A stretch of DNA of 64,000 nt from contig NZ_LMEO01000009.1 in the NCBI RefSeq assembly GCF_001426375.1, forward strand, positions 1-64,000. The letters are read 5' to 3'. The notes beneath the pieces are model-generated. The model saw only the letters and a list, made by a program, of their open reading frames with translations. It was not told the DNA's origin and did not search any database. Shown here in pieces: positions 16,242 through 24,744 of this stretch. The DNA is from Paenibacillus sp. Root444D2 (GTDB taxonomy: Bacteria; Bacillota; Bacilli; Paenibacillales; NBRC-103111). Within the stretch, counting starts at the first letter, position 1. Each line of letters starts with the position of its first letter. The position numbers and the translations under genes were made by a program.

Positions 16242-17342
16242 CTAGTCCTCCAAAATCATTGGCTTCACAGTTAGGATTCGTGATAATTGTCCTGGAAGAC
16301 GTTCCCAGCTTTCTCCGCGATCTAATGAACAGTAAATTTCACCTGATGTTGTTCCAAAATAAAGTCCATAAGGCTCAAGTGAGTCCACAGCCATCGCATC
16401 TCGCAGTACACTGACATGTCGTTCTTCTTCTGGGAGAACATCCCCAATAGGCTTCCAGGTATGTTCACCGCGTGCCATTCTGTAAACAATTAACTTGCCG
16501 TCACGCATAGATCGTTGTTCGCTGCTTTCCAGCGGGATAAGAAATAAATCACCTGTTGGTGAAATACTAATCGGGAAACCAAACGGGGCATCGCCTTCGC
16601 GTAATGTGAGGCCTTCCTCGATAGGATGCCAGCTGTCACCGCCATCAATGGATTTGAACACCCCGCTATGCTCCTGCATATAGAGAACATCGGAGTTTTC
16701 CGGGTCGAGCACCATCTTATGCACACAGTATCCGACACGCTCATCAGGTTGACCTGTTGGTATCCGGTTCAAGCCGTTATTGCAGGGCTTCCAGCTAATC
16801 CCCCCGTCAAGTGTACGGAAGACACCAACCGCAGATATTCCGATCCACATGCGCTGCGAGTTCCTTGGATCGATGAGAATGGTATGCAAGCACATACCGC
16901 CGGCTCCGGGAAACCACTCTGGACGTGTGGGGTGCTTCGTTAAACCATCTAACTCTTGCCACGTCTGACCGTTGTCGCGGCTAACGAATAATCCCGCTTC
17001 TTCGACACCCGCAAAAAGAGTTCCGGGCTGAGATGAAAGACCTGGTACCAACTGCCAAATACGGTTTAGTGAAAAACCGCTCTCCTCGGTGTACCTCGGA
17101 CTATCCGCAATCTGTTCCCACGTTTCACCGCCATTGCTGGACACTCGTATGGTCGCACCATAAGCGGCATGAGAGGTTCCCGCATACAACGTACTTGCTG
17201 TTCGTGTATCTCCAAGAACACTATAAGCTTCCCATCCTGGTAAAAAAGGTCCTTGCATGGACCAGTTCCGTCTTTCAGTCGTTGAGGAATAAATGAAAAT
17301 GCCTTTATTGGTGCCGACGAGCAGTTGAACGCGCTTTGACAT
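16242..17342 (-). CDS. BNR/Asp-box repeat beta-propeller protein
   Basis: The 366-aa protein has several Asp-box motifs (SSNGGETW, SRDNGQTW, TLDGGISW, SIDGGDSW, SLDRGESW) spaced as in sialidase-like or sortilin-like propellers. There is no signal peptide, and the sialidase catalytic arginines cannot be recognised, so enzymatic activity is doubtful. AAAGGAGGGCACGT precedes the ATG. It is translationally coupled to a MoaD-like protein, which suggests a shared but unknown pathway. Confidence 0.82.
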   Translation of the reverse strand: MSKRVQLLVGTNKGIFIYSSTTERRNWSMQGPFLPGWEAYSVLGDTRTASTLYAGTSHAAYGATIRVSSNGGETWEQIADSPRYTEESGFSLNRIWQLVPGLSSQPGTLFAGVEEAGLFVSRDNGQTWQELDGLTKHPTRPEWFPGAGGMCLHTILIDPRNSQRMWIGISAVGVFRTLDGGISWKPCNNGLNRIPTGQPDERVGYCVHKMVLDPENSDVLYMQEHSGVFKSIDGGDSWHPIEEGLTLREGDAPFGFPISISPTGDLFLIPLESSEQRSMRDGKLIVYRMARGEHTWKPIGDVLPEEERHVSVLRDAMAVDSLEPYGLYFGTTSGEIYCSLDRGESWERLPGQLSRILTVKPMILED

Positions 17343-17508
17343 ACGTGCCCTCCTTTAATCTTACTCCTAAGATAATTTCGACAGATGGCAAAAAATTCCT
17401 TCTCTTAAATTGTGTCATTTCCTTCCTTTGCTTAGGTGTTCACCGTGTTTGCAAGAGTAAGAGGGACATACACTGTCATAGTTCTATTATTCGAATGGTG
17501 GTGATTCG

Positions 17509-18564
17509 ATGCGTACTACGGTAGGTGTCCTATTGGACTTGGAAACTTATTTGGGTATTGCAAGAGGAAGAACAGGAAATGAACGCTTAGCCCTGTATAA
17601 CAAAGCAGGAAAGATGCATGGAATAAGGCCTTTTTATATGTGTTTACAGCATGTAAAAGGTAAATCTGTTTTGGGTTATTACTATGAGAATAATGCGTAC
17701 AGGCTCGTTAGGCGATCTATTCCTCGTGTGACACATAACCGAGCCATTTGCTTATCTCCTTATTTAAGAAAAAAATTAAAAGAGCTTTCGCAATCGAGCA
17801 TCGTGTTCAACAGACAAAATCGATATGACAAATATCGCATACATCAACTCTTAAACTCCAATCATTCGCTGCGTAAGTATCTTCCTGATTCTATTAAATA
17901 TTCGCGGGAAAAATTAGAAGACTCCATGAAGAAGTACGCCTCACTTTTCATCAAGCCGACAAACAGCAGTGTAGGTGACGGGATTATTAAAATATCCAAG
18001 CAGGAGAGTGGGGATTGGACTTTGTACTGGATGAAAAGGAAACCAAAGCTTGTTTCCAAGAAGAAAGCCATTTCATTCATTGGGAAGGTAGTGGGTAAAC
18101 AAAACTACATGATTCAGGAAGCAATCCAATTAGCAACTTACAAAGAAAGGCCTTATGATCTTCGTGTATCGGTACAGCGTGGAAGCAGTGGGCAGTGGCA
18201 AGTTACCGGAATGATTGGGAAAGTCGCAGCCTCCGGCCGTCATGTGACTAATGTGGCAAAGGGAGGGAAAGTTAAACGGTGCGAGCAGCTGTTTGAGTCC
18301 AGTAGTTTTGATTCCGACCAAATGAAGCAAGAATTACAGCAAGTATCTCTGGCAATTGCCCAATATATTGGCGTTAAATTGCCTCATATGGCTGATATCG
18401 GATTAGATGTGGGCGTTGATCAGGGGGGCCGCATCAAATTGATCGAAGTAAACGGCAGAGACCAACGCTATACCTTTAAAAAAGCAGGCTTAGAAACGAC
18501 TTTTTATCGCACATATGAAACACCAATGCGATACGCAAAGTTTCTCTTACATCAATCAACGTAA
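17509..18564 (+). CDS. YheC/YheD family ATP-grasp protein (spore-associated)
   Basis: The 351-aa protein has an N-terminal YheC/D domain and a C-terminal ATP-grasp half: lysine/glycine segment IKPTNSSVGDGIIKI near 145-160, DLRVSVQRG, and EVNGRDQRY near the end with the metal-binding Glu-x-Asn. Such proteins are associated with the endospore coat and may catalyse an amide ligation; the substrate is unknown. AATGGTGGTG precedes the ATG. It is monocistronic with its own terminator. Confidence 0.85.
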   Translation: MRTTVGVLLDLETYLGIARGRTGNERLALYNKAGKMHGIRPFYMCLQHVKGKSVLGYYYENNAYRLVRRSIPRVTHNRAICLSPYLRKKLKELSQSSIVFNRQNRYDKYRIHQLLNSNHSLRKYLPDSIKYSREKLEDSMKKYASLFIKPTNSSVGDGIIKISKQESGDWTLYWMKRKPKLVSKKKAISFIGKVVGKQNYMIQEAIQLATYKERPYDLRVSVQRGSSGQWQVTGMIGKVAASGRHVTNVAKGGKVKRCEQLFESSSFDSDQMKQELQQVSLAIAQYIGVKLPHMADIGLDVGVDQGGRIKLIEVNGRDQRYTFKKAGLETTFYRTYETPMRYAKFLLHQST

Positions 18565-18579
18565 CTGAATGGTTAATTT

Positions 18580-18601
18580 GCCCCAGTATTCTGGGGCTTT
18601 T
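18580..18601 (+). terminator. Rho-independent terminator
   Basis: GCCCCAG (18580-18586), loop TATT, CTGGGGC (18591-18597), then TTTT. Confidence 0.85.
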
Positions 18602-18638
18602 GAAATAGAAACTAGGCAGAGACGGATTACAGCGAAAA

Positions 18639-18672
18639 TTCTCATTATTTTCTCATTCACATAGCCTATACT
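18639..18672 (+). promoter_or_regulatory. TTCTCAT direct-repeat operator plus -10 of the response regulator gene
   Basis: TTCTCAT at 18639-18645 and 18650-18656 (11-bp period) is followed 10 bp later by TATACT (18667-18672). The repeat replaces a -35 box, the usual geometry for an OmpR-family activator. The same element with the same distance to a -10 occurs at 20798-20831. Confidence 0.65.
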
Positions 18673-18702
18673 TATTGGATTAACGAGACAAGGGAGATAT
18701 TC

Positions 18703-19377
18703 ATGAAACGGGTATTGCTCATAGAAGACGAAAAAAACCTAATTCGTTTTATTCAATTGGAACTGGAGCACGAATCATTCGAAGTACATACAGCTTACGA
18801 TGGGAAAACAGGATTAGAATTAGCCCTTCAAGATCATTGGGATTTGATATTGTTAGATATTATGCTGCCAGAGCTGAACGGAATTGAGGTTTGCCGCCGT
18901 ATTCGTGCAGCGAAGAAGACTCCAATCCTCATGTTGACAGCCAGAGATAGCGTTGTTGATCGTGTATCAGGCTTAGATAGCGGCGCCGATGATTATATGC
19001 CCAAACCCTTTGCGATTGAGGAATTATTGGCTAGGATAAGGTCTATTTTCCGTCGTATCGAACTCGAGGGAAACGACCCGCATGCTATGCTTTCATTTCA
19101 AAATATTCACGTCGATATGGATGCTCGTATGGTTTATAAAGACAATCAAATCATTGAGCTTACTAAGCGTGAGTTCGATCTATTGGTGATGTTCATGAAA
19201 AACCTTAATCTCGTGCTGACGCGCGATATGCTTTTGGATCATGTATGGGGGTATGATTCGTTAGTGGAGACGAATGTTGTCGATGTTTATGTCAGGTATT
19301 TGAGGAACAAGCTAGATCAAGCGGGAGAGAATAGTTGTATTCAAACGGTTCGGGGAATCGGATACGTGATGCGATGA
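18703..19377 (+). CDS. OmpR/PhoB-family response regulator
   Basis: The 224-aa protein has an N-terminal receiver domain (phospho-acceptor Asp52 in LLLDIMLPE, acidic pair Glu8-Asp9, Lys in MPKPF) and a C-terminal winged helix (ELTKREFDLLVMF to the RGIGYVMR end). It closely resembles ArlR/YkoG-type regulators. AGGGAGATATTC precedes the ATG. It overlaps the downstream kinase gene by 4 nt (ATGA) and probably regulates itself and the PAP2 operon through TTCTCAT repeats. Confidence 0.93.
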   Translation: MKRVLLIEDEKNLIRFIQLELEHESFEVHTAYDGKTGLELALQDHWDLILLDIMLPELNGIEVCRRIRAAKKTPILMLTARDSVVDRVSGLDSGADDYMPKPFAIEELLARIRSIFRRIELEGNDPHAMLSFQNIHVDMDARMVYKDNQIIELTKREFDLLVMFMKNLNLVLTRDMLLDHVWGYDSLVETNVVDVYVRYLRNKLDQAGENSCIQTVRGIGYVMR

Positions 19378-20792
19378 TGGAACGATTATCTCGTTTAATT
19401 CGACAACTCCCCATCAAATGGAAGCTCATGTTAGGAGCAACTGCACTCATCTTCCTTTTATTTGCAACTTATAATTTCTCCCAATATCTTGTTCTCAAAC
19501 AGTGGATGATGAATCAAGAAAAAGACAAAATTCAAGTTAGTATGACGCAGCTTCAAGACTATTTACTTGAAAAATCAAATACAATGGATGCCTTGTTGAT
19601 AACGGAAGCTCGACCCTACATAGAAAAAATGATTGGAAAAAACCAATTAGTACGTATTATTGGGAATAATGGAGAGCCACTCCTGACCGTATCCAATCAT
19701 TTTGATGAAAGTTGGGTTACACCTAGGACTGTGACAGCGCCTGAACTTTTGGATACCATCCGCCAAGAAGATCACATTCTCATTTATAGGAGCCCATTTA
19801 TAACGGCAAAGTTTGTTGGAACTTTAGAGTTCGCAAGTAATCTAGAAACGTTCGATCATTTTAGTAAGACGTTATTCTGGGTGATGCTGATCGGCGGGGT
19901 GTTGGCTGTTTTTATAAGTGCAATTAGCGGCTTAGCGATTGCGAAGCAATTGATGCGCCCTATTCGGGCATTGGCAGCAACCATTCGAAGTGTAAAGGAG
20001 AATGGGCTGACAGAGCGGGTTAGTAACATAGAAAATGGAGATGAATTATCCAGTTTAGCACAATTATTTAATGAATTGATGAATCAGTTGGAAGTCTCCT
20101 TTCGCCAACAAAAGCAATTTGTTGAGGATGCCTCTCATGAGCTGCGGACACCCATAACGATATTGGAAGGTCACTTGTCCCTCTTAAATCGCTGGGGTAA
20201 ATCAGATCCAGAAGTCTTAAATGAATCTTTGCAAGCTTCCCTCCAAGAGACTAGACGCTTGAAAGGGATCGTCGAAGAACTTCTGACCCTAACGAGAGTA
20301 GAAACTCACCTCGATTCTGAAATTAGTGAGCCTATTCCAATAGAACCCGTAATCTTAGAAACGCTAAAAAGATTTGAGGTCCTTAATCCAGATTTTGAAT
20401 TTCAAGTGAATACGGAGAAAATGAGTGATGCTTTGGTATCCATAAGCCCGCTGCACCTGGAGCAAATTCTCCTAATCGTTCTGGATAACTCGGTTAAATA
20501 CTCCACTCAAGATAGACGGATCGTTATTGAGGGACTTCGATTGATAAATCAAGTGCATATTACTATCGAAGATCATGGAATAGGGATTCCGCAAGCCGAA
20601 TTACCCTATGTATTTGATCGGTTCTATCGTGTTGATAAAGCAAGAAATCGTGAGATAGCGGGTACCGGGCTAGGATTGTCTATTGCCAAGCAATTCGTTC
20701 ACAAGTATCAAGGGGAAATAACCATCCGAAGCAAGGAAAACGAAGGTACCATAGTCTTAATTACATTACCAATAAATCAAATTATTAAATAG
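19374..20792 (+). CDS. Sensor histidine kinase partner (ArlS/YkoH-like)
   Basis: The 472-aa membrane kinase has TM1 near residues 17-36, an extracytoplasmic region of about 130 residues, TM2 near 163-186, HAMP after KQLMRP, HisKA with DASHELRTP (His near 255), and HATPase with DNSVKYS, DHGIGIP and GTGLGLSIAK. ATG 19374 overlaps the regulator stop codon (ATGA), indicating coupled translation. The signal is unknown; the adjacent PAP2 gene hints at cell-envelope stress. Confidence 0.93.
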   Translation: MMERLSRLIRQLPIKWKLMLGATALIFLLFATYNFSQYLVLKQWMMNQEKDKIQVSMTQLQDYLLEKSNTMDALLITEARPYIEKMIGKNQLVRIIGNNGEPLLTVSNHFDESWVTPRTVTAPELLDTIRQEDHILIYRSPFITAKFVGTLEFASNLETFDHFSKTLFWVMLIGGVLAVFISAISGLAIAKQLMRPIRALAATIRSVKENGLTERVSNIENGDELSSLAQLFNELMNQLEVSFRQQKQFVEDASHELRTPITILEGHLSLLNRWGKSDPEVLNESLQASLQETRRLKGIVEELLTLTRVETHLDSEISEPIPIEPVILETLKRFEVLNPDFEFQVNTEKMSDALVSISPLHLEQILLIVLDNSVKYSTQDRRIVIEGLRLINQVHITIEDHGIGIPQAELPYVFDRFYRVDKARNREIAGTGLGLSIAKQFVHKYQGEITIRSKENEGTIVLITLPINQIIK

Positions 20793-20797
20793 TACAT

Positions 20798-20831
20798 TTC
20801 TCATGTCGTTCTCATCTTTATCATGTAAAGT
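20798..20831 (+). promoter_or_regulatory. TTCTCAT direct-repeat operator before the PAP2 operon
   Basis: TTCTCAT at 20798-20804 and 20809-20815 (11-bp period), with TAAAGT at 20826-20831 as a -10-like box at the same distance as in the regulator's own promoter. Confidence 0.6.
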
Positions 20832-20882
20832 CAATGCAAATGCTTTCGTTAGAGCATTCAGTATAAATAAAGGATGATGAAG

Positions 20883-21503
20883 ATGAGCTTTACACAGTTG
20901 GATTATCATTGGTTTCAACTCATTAATCAATTAGGGAATACGATACCCGCTCTAAACCCGATTATGCGTTTGTTAGCTTCTTATGCGGAGTACGTGTTTT
21001 ACATCGGAATTGTGATTTATTGGTTTACGAGGCATGATCTCAAGCGTAGAATGATTGCTGAATCACTTCTGTCCGCATGTGTGGCAGTAGCTTTCAGCGG
21101 AATACTTGCGCATTTCTTTTATCGGGATCGCCCGTTTGTCACACATAATGTCATTCAACTGATCGCTCATCCGGCCAATGCCTCTTTTCCAAGTGACCAT
21201 GCCATCGGCGCTTTCGTTATAGCCACATCCATTTGGATTCACCGGAGAAAAGAAGGGAAGTTATGGCTTGTATTAGCAGCTGGTATTGCTTTCTCAAGAA
21301 TTTGGACAGGGATTCATTATCCTTCTGATGTTATAGGAGGCGCTGTGATTGGAATAGCTGCCGCGGTTCTCATCCATCAGTTATTTAAGCGTTCGTCGTT
21401 GGCACTGACATGGTTGAATAAATGCATCCATTGTTATGAAGCTGTCGAGTCCAAGATTTGGCGAAGGAACGTATCGCCGCAATCTTCAGTAAACGAATTA
21501 TGA
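20883..21503 (+). CDS. PAP2 phosphatase, BcrC-like undecaprenyl-diphosphatase
   Basis: Integral membrane phosphatase, about 206 aa, of the BcrC type that recycles undecaprenyl diphosphate and can confer bacitracin tolerance. The three acid-phosphatase motifs are present: FFYRDRPF, FPSDHA and SRIWTGIHYPSDV. Five or six hydrophobic helices are visible. ATG 20883 has AAAGGA 8 nt upstream; ATGs at 20874 and 20877 are alternatives. It overlaps the next gene by 4 nt and lies behind a predicted operator of the adjacent two-component system. Confidence 0.88.
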   Translation: MSFTQLDYHWFQLINQLGNTIPALNPIMRLLASYAEYVFYIGIVIYWFTRHDLKRRMIAESLLSACVAVAFSGILAHFFYRDRPFVTHNVIQLIAHPANASFPSDHAIGAFVIATSIWIHRRKEGKLWLVLAAGIAFSRIWTGIHYPSDVIGGAVIGIAAAVLIHQLFKRSSLALTWLNKCIHCYEAVESKIWRRNVSPQSSVNEL

Positions 21504-22018
21504 ATACATTCTGGGCGAAAGACCGTAAATGGGTGATTCTTAGTCTTGGAATTACACTGCTAATCGTCATATATGGCACATGGACAATGTTCCATGTACC
21601 ATCTATACAATGGCATGATCGCTCTTTCAAAGGTTTATATAAAAATTATGGATCCCAAGCAAGTTTTTTATTATTTGCCGTTTTGGCGTACTATGTGCTC
21701 AAAATAATAATACAGAGACGATGGGTGGAACAATGGCTTATACTGAAAAGGAGTGTTATTACCCTTTTGAGAATAACTCGGAAATTCCATACACCTATCG
21801 CCATTCTTGCCATCGGCGTCATTGTTCTGCATATCGTGGGTGCTATTCTATATGGTATCAAGCTAGACTTTGCCAATATAAGTGGACTTCTAGCAGGACT
21901 TGCCTTGTTGCCTGTACCGATTGCAGGGGTATTTCGATCTCGAGGACTTGATCGGAAATGGCATTTGCGATTAGGACTAATCTTTGCTGTTTTATTTTTA
22001 ATTCATGCATACCTTTGA
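21500..22018 (+). CDS. Five-helix membrane protein, possible b-type cytochrome
   Basis: The 172-aa protein has five predicted membrane helices. Helix 3 (FHTPIAILAIGVIVLHIVGA) and the last one (WHLRLGLIFAVLFLIHAYL) each carry two histidines 13-14 residues apart, the spacing used for bis-histidine heme ligation in cytochrome b561/ferric-reductase-like proteins. The heme call is inference. It starts inside the stop codon of the PAP2 gene (ATGA), so the two are translationally coupled. Confidence 0.7.
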   Translation: MNTFWAKDRKWVILSLGITLLIVIYGTWTMFHVPSIQWHDRSFKGLYKNYGSQASFLLFAVLAYYVLKIIIQRRWVEQWLILKRSVITLLRITRKFHTPIAILAIGVIVLHIVGAILYGIKLDFANISGLLAGLALLPVPIAGVFRSRGLDRKWHLRLGLIFAVLFLIHAYL

Positions 22019-22046
22019 TAAGCGGGGAATGACGGGAGGACATCCA

Positions 22047-23006
22047 TTGAAAAAAACATTCTTGGCAGTATCCATTCTTGTACTAATGGTTACAGCTTGT
22101 TCCAATCCGGATCAAGGTCATGTAGCGACATCAATCCAACCACAAACTCAAATAGCAACACCCGCTGCTTCGCCAACCCCTACCATATTACCTTCACCAA
22201 GTCCGTTGACCACGGCTTCAAGTCCGGCGAAAACGCCTAACCCGGCAATTTTCGAAGGCGGTAAACCCGACCATGTTGTTATAGTGGTAGAAGAGAATCA
22301 TTCCTATGAGAAATTGATTGGCAATGCTTCAGCCCCTTATATCAATGCTTTGGCTGGGCAAGGAGCGTTCTTCACACATTCATATGCCGTGGCACATCCC
22401 AGTCAGCCTAATTATTTCGTCTTATTCTCAGGCTCCGATCAAGGTGTTAAAAATGATTCTTGCGGTCATGAATTTAAGACGGCTAATTTGGCTAGCGAAC
22501 TGGTGAAGGCAGGCTATTCGTTTGCAGGCTACTCGGAGGATTTACCTGCGATAGGTTCAACCGTTTGTACGAATCATCAATATGGCCGCAAACACAGTCC
22601 ATGGGTGAGTTTCTCCAATGTTGCCAAAGAGAGCAATCAACCTTTTAACCAATTTCCAAAAGACTTTAGCAAACTGCCAACGGTATCTTTCGTCATCCCT
22701 AATCTGGATAATGACATGCATGACGGGACAATCCTTGCCGCAGATGATTGGCTTAAAAAACACATAGGTCCCTATGTAACCTGGGCTCAAAGCCATAACA
22801 GCTTGCTCGTTCTTACGTGGGACGAAGATGATAATTCCAAAGACAATCATATCCCAACAATCTTTATAGGACCAATGGTCAAAGCAGCTAAATATGATCA
22901 GCATATTACGCATTTGAATGTATTACGTACGTTAGAAGAGATGTATAAATTGCCTTATTTGGGCAGTACAAATGAAGTTCCTGCTATTCAAGGTATTTGG
23001 AAGTAA
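22047..23006 (+). CDS. Secreted phosphoesterase-family lipoprotein
   Basis: The 319-aa lipoprotein of the phospholipase C/acid phosphatase (PF04185) family has a signal peptide with lipobox MVTAC (Cys18), a Pro/Ser/Thr-rich linker (about 25-75), then VVEENHSYEKLIG with the conserved Glu-Asn-His, AVAHPSQPNY, and DEDD followed by HIPTIFIGP. It probably hydrolyses phosphate esters outside the membrane. I chose TTG 22047 because GGGAGG is 7 nt upstream; ATG 22029 is an alternative. It is third in the PAP2 operon. Confidence 0.85.
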   Translation: MKKTFLAVSILVLMVTACSNPDQGHVATSIQPQTQIATPAASPTPTILPSPSPLTTASSPAKTPNPAIFEGGKPDHVVIVVEENHSYEKLIGNASAPYINALAGQGAFFTHSYAVAHPSQPNYFVLFSGSDQGVKNDSCGHEFKTANLASELVKAGYSFAGYSEDLPAIGSTVCTNHQYGRKHSPWVSFSNVAKESNQPFNQFPKDFSKLPTVSFVIPNLDNDMHDGTILAADDWLKKHIGPYVTWAQSHNSLLVLTWDEDDNSKDNHIPTIFIGPMVKAAKYDQHITHLNVLRTLEEMYKLPYLGSTNEVPAIQGIWK

Positions 23007-23091
23007 AGATAAAAACACAAATAACTCACCATATTCTTATCATTCCCGGAAAAAGGTAGATCATGAAGAGAATAAAGTCATTTAATGAATA

Positions 23092-23130
23092 AAAAAACTC
23101 CTTCAGATGGATATCTGGAAGGAGTTTTTT
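23092..23130. terminator. Bidirectional terminator
   Basis: AAAAAACTCCTTCAGAT pairs with ATCTGGAAGGAGTTTTTT (one bulge). It sits between the convergent phosphoesterase and NlpC/P60 genes. Confidence 0.9.
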
Positions 23131-23143
23131 GTGAATATCCGGC

Positions 23144-23662
23144 TTAGTTAATCACGCGGCGAGCCGTTTTGTAATTTCTGCTCCACCAACCGGAATTCAT
23201 ATCTGAAATCGTTACGCCAGGATTGCCGTACGTATGAAGAATCTTACCATTACCCATATAGATACCTACGTGATGAATAGGTGAATAGAAGAAGACAAGG
23301 TCTCCAGGTTGCAGCTGATTCCTAGGCACAAATGTACCTACCTGTGATTGCTGTTTGGAGGAACGAGGCAAATTGATCCCATTCTTGCCATATACATATT
23401 GCGTAAAAGACGAGCAGTCAAAAGAACTTGCACTGCTTTTCTGCGATCCGAACTTGTACCTCACGCCAAGGTATTTCTTACCGGTTGAGATAATACGATT
23501 TGCTTTTCCCGGCATCGATGTTGAAGCTGCTGTTATAGAAGCTGCGCTTGCAGCATGTGCGGATTGAGGGGCTGTTATTAGATTAGCTGATGCAAATAAG
23601 GACACACTAAGTGTAATTCCTAATAGCGATTTACTTAGGCGGTTCTTTTTCATGTTGTTCAT
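23144..23662 (-). CDS. Secreted NlpC/P60 peptidoglycan endopeptidase
   Basis: Small C40-family hydrolase, 172 aa, cutting the peptide stem of peptidoglycan. The signal peptide ends near AHA (residue 37). The catalytic Cys83 is in FDCSSFTQYVYG, the His in IHHVGIYMG near 130, and the third polar residue in KILHTYG. There are no LysM or SH3 cell-wall domains, so it is the minimal form. AAGGAGG precedes the ATG. The 300-bp upstream gap (23663-23966) holds only the terminator of the next minus-strand gene and no clear promoter or riboswitch. Confidence 0.92.
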   Translation of the reverse strand: MNNMKKNRLSKSLLGITLSVSLFASANLITAPQSAHAASAASITAASTSMPGKANRIISTGKKYLGVRYKFGSQKSSASSFDCSSFTQYVYGKNGINLPRSSKQQSQVGTFVPRNQLQPGDLVFFYSPIHHVGIYMGNGKILHTYGNPGVTISDMNSGWWSRNYKTARRVIN

Positions 23663-23908
23663 GATTGGATGTCCTCCTTCAGGATCGTGTTTTAGGCTTC
23701 CACCTGGGATAACCTTAACACATCCAGAATGACCTATAGATTACCAACAATAGGGGAACACTAGGTCAAATCAGGCTTAAACGAGGTTTATTAGAAAACC
23801 ATGAGAATCCAATGAGGCCAAAAACCTTGACAAGAAAAAAACAAAGGTCTGTTCCACTTCTGAGAACGGCAGATGGTTCGCTAACGCCGATTAACCTCAT
23901 AAAGCAAA

Positions 23909-23948
23909 TAAACCTCCAGTCCCATTTCAAGTGGGATTGGAGGTTTTT
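23909..23948 (-). terminator. Terminator of the YheC/YheD-glycosyltransferase pair
   Basis: AACCTCCAGTCCCA (23911-23924) pairs with TGGGATTGGAGGTT (23932-23945); on the minus strand it is followed by TTTATTTG. Confidence 0.75.
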
Positions 23949-23966
23949 ACTAAGCATAGGAAATGA

Positions 23967-24734
23967 TTACTTACGTTTTTTGGGTAAGAATCGGCCGTTT
24001 ACTCTCGAATAATGGAGTACTTTGAAGAACATTTTTTTATCTTTTAATTGGTTAAATATAAAGGGGTCAGGTGCTGTGTTTACTTCTATGACCCATGGTT
24101 TTAACTTTTTATCAATACCGATATCAACACCAATTTCTTTAAATCTCGGATAAACCTTCTGGTAATGCGTTGCTATTTGATATCCTAGATGTCGCAAGCT
24201 TTTGATATAATAATCTTTTTTCGGATTCTTTAAGTAAGTAGCAAGTAATAATTCTAATGGAAGCGGTTTGCCGCTATTATGAAAGTTCGTTACTATTTTT
24301 TGTGGATGAGCAACTCGACCAATATAACCAGTAGTTTCCCAAGTTTTCTTAGGGCTTTTTTGTACCATTATACGTATGTCGAATATTCTCTTTTGATGGG
24401 TTAAGAGATGAATGCCTTGCTGAATCAAATAGGATCTAGCTAACTTGGCTTTGTTTAGGGCACCGAATAAACCTAAAAAAGTTCGAAAGGATTTAGCTCT
24501 TTTGCCGGACTGAAATCGATAAGTCTCATTTTTCTCTACACGAATAACACCATGCCCAGAAGAGCCATTGAGTGGTTTGACATAAACCATTTTATGTTTA
24601 TTTAGCATTTCAAGCAGGTTCTTTTGACTATAGATTCTTGTTTCCGGAACAAATTTGCGAAGTTCTTTGTTTAATAAAAGAACTTTCGTCTTGACCCATT
24701 TGCTGCTTACTGTTCTAGCTCGATTCATGGACAT
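23967..24734 (-). CDS. YheC/YheD family ATP-grasp protein, short form
   Basis: The 255-aa protein consists only of the ATP-grasp part: YVKPLNGSSGHGVIRVEKN near 50-68, FDIRIMVQK, and WVIEVNTAPDPF with the terminal Glu-x-Asn. The N-terminal domain seen in the family member at 17509 is absent. AGAGGTG precedes the ATG. It follows the CotSA-like glycosyltransferase gene by 10 bp, so a role in spore coat modification is likely. Confidence 0.85.
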   Translation of the reverse strand: MSMNRARTVSSKWVKTKVLLLNKELRKFVPETRIYSQKNLLEMLNKHKMVYVKPLNGSSGHGVIRVEKNETYRFQSGKRAKSFRTFLGLFGALNKAKLARSYLIQQGIHLLTHQKRIFDIRIMVQKSPKKTWETTGYIGRVAHPQKIVTNFHNSGKPLPLELLLATYLKNPKKDYYIKSLRHLGYQIATHYQKVYPRFKEIGVDIGIDKKLKPWVIEVNTAPDPFIFNQLKDKKMFFKVLHYSRVNGRFLPKKRK

Positions 24735-24744
24735 AACAGCACCT

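Noticed and set aside
23663..23966. c-di-AMP (ydaO) riboswitch upstream of the NlpC/P60 gene, where such switches often occur
   Set aside because: The conserved core blocks could not be found in the leader; only a terminator of the neighbouring gene is visible.
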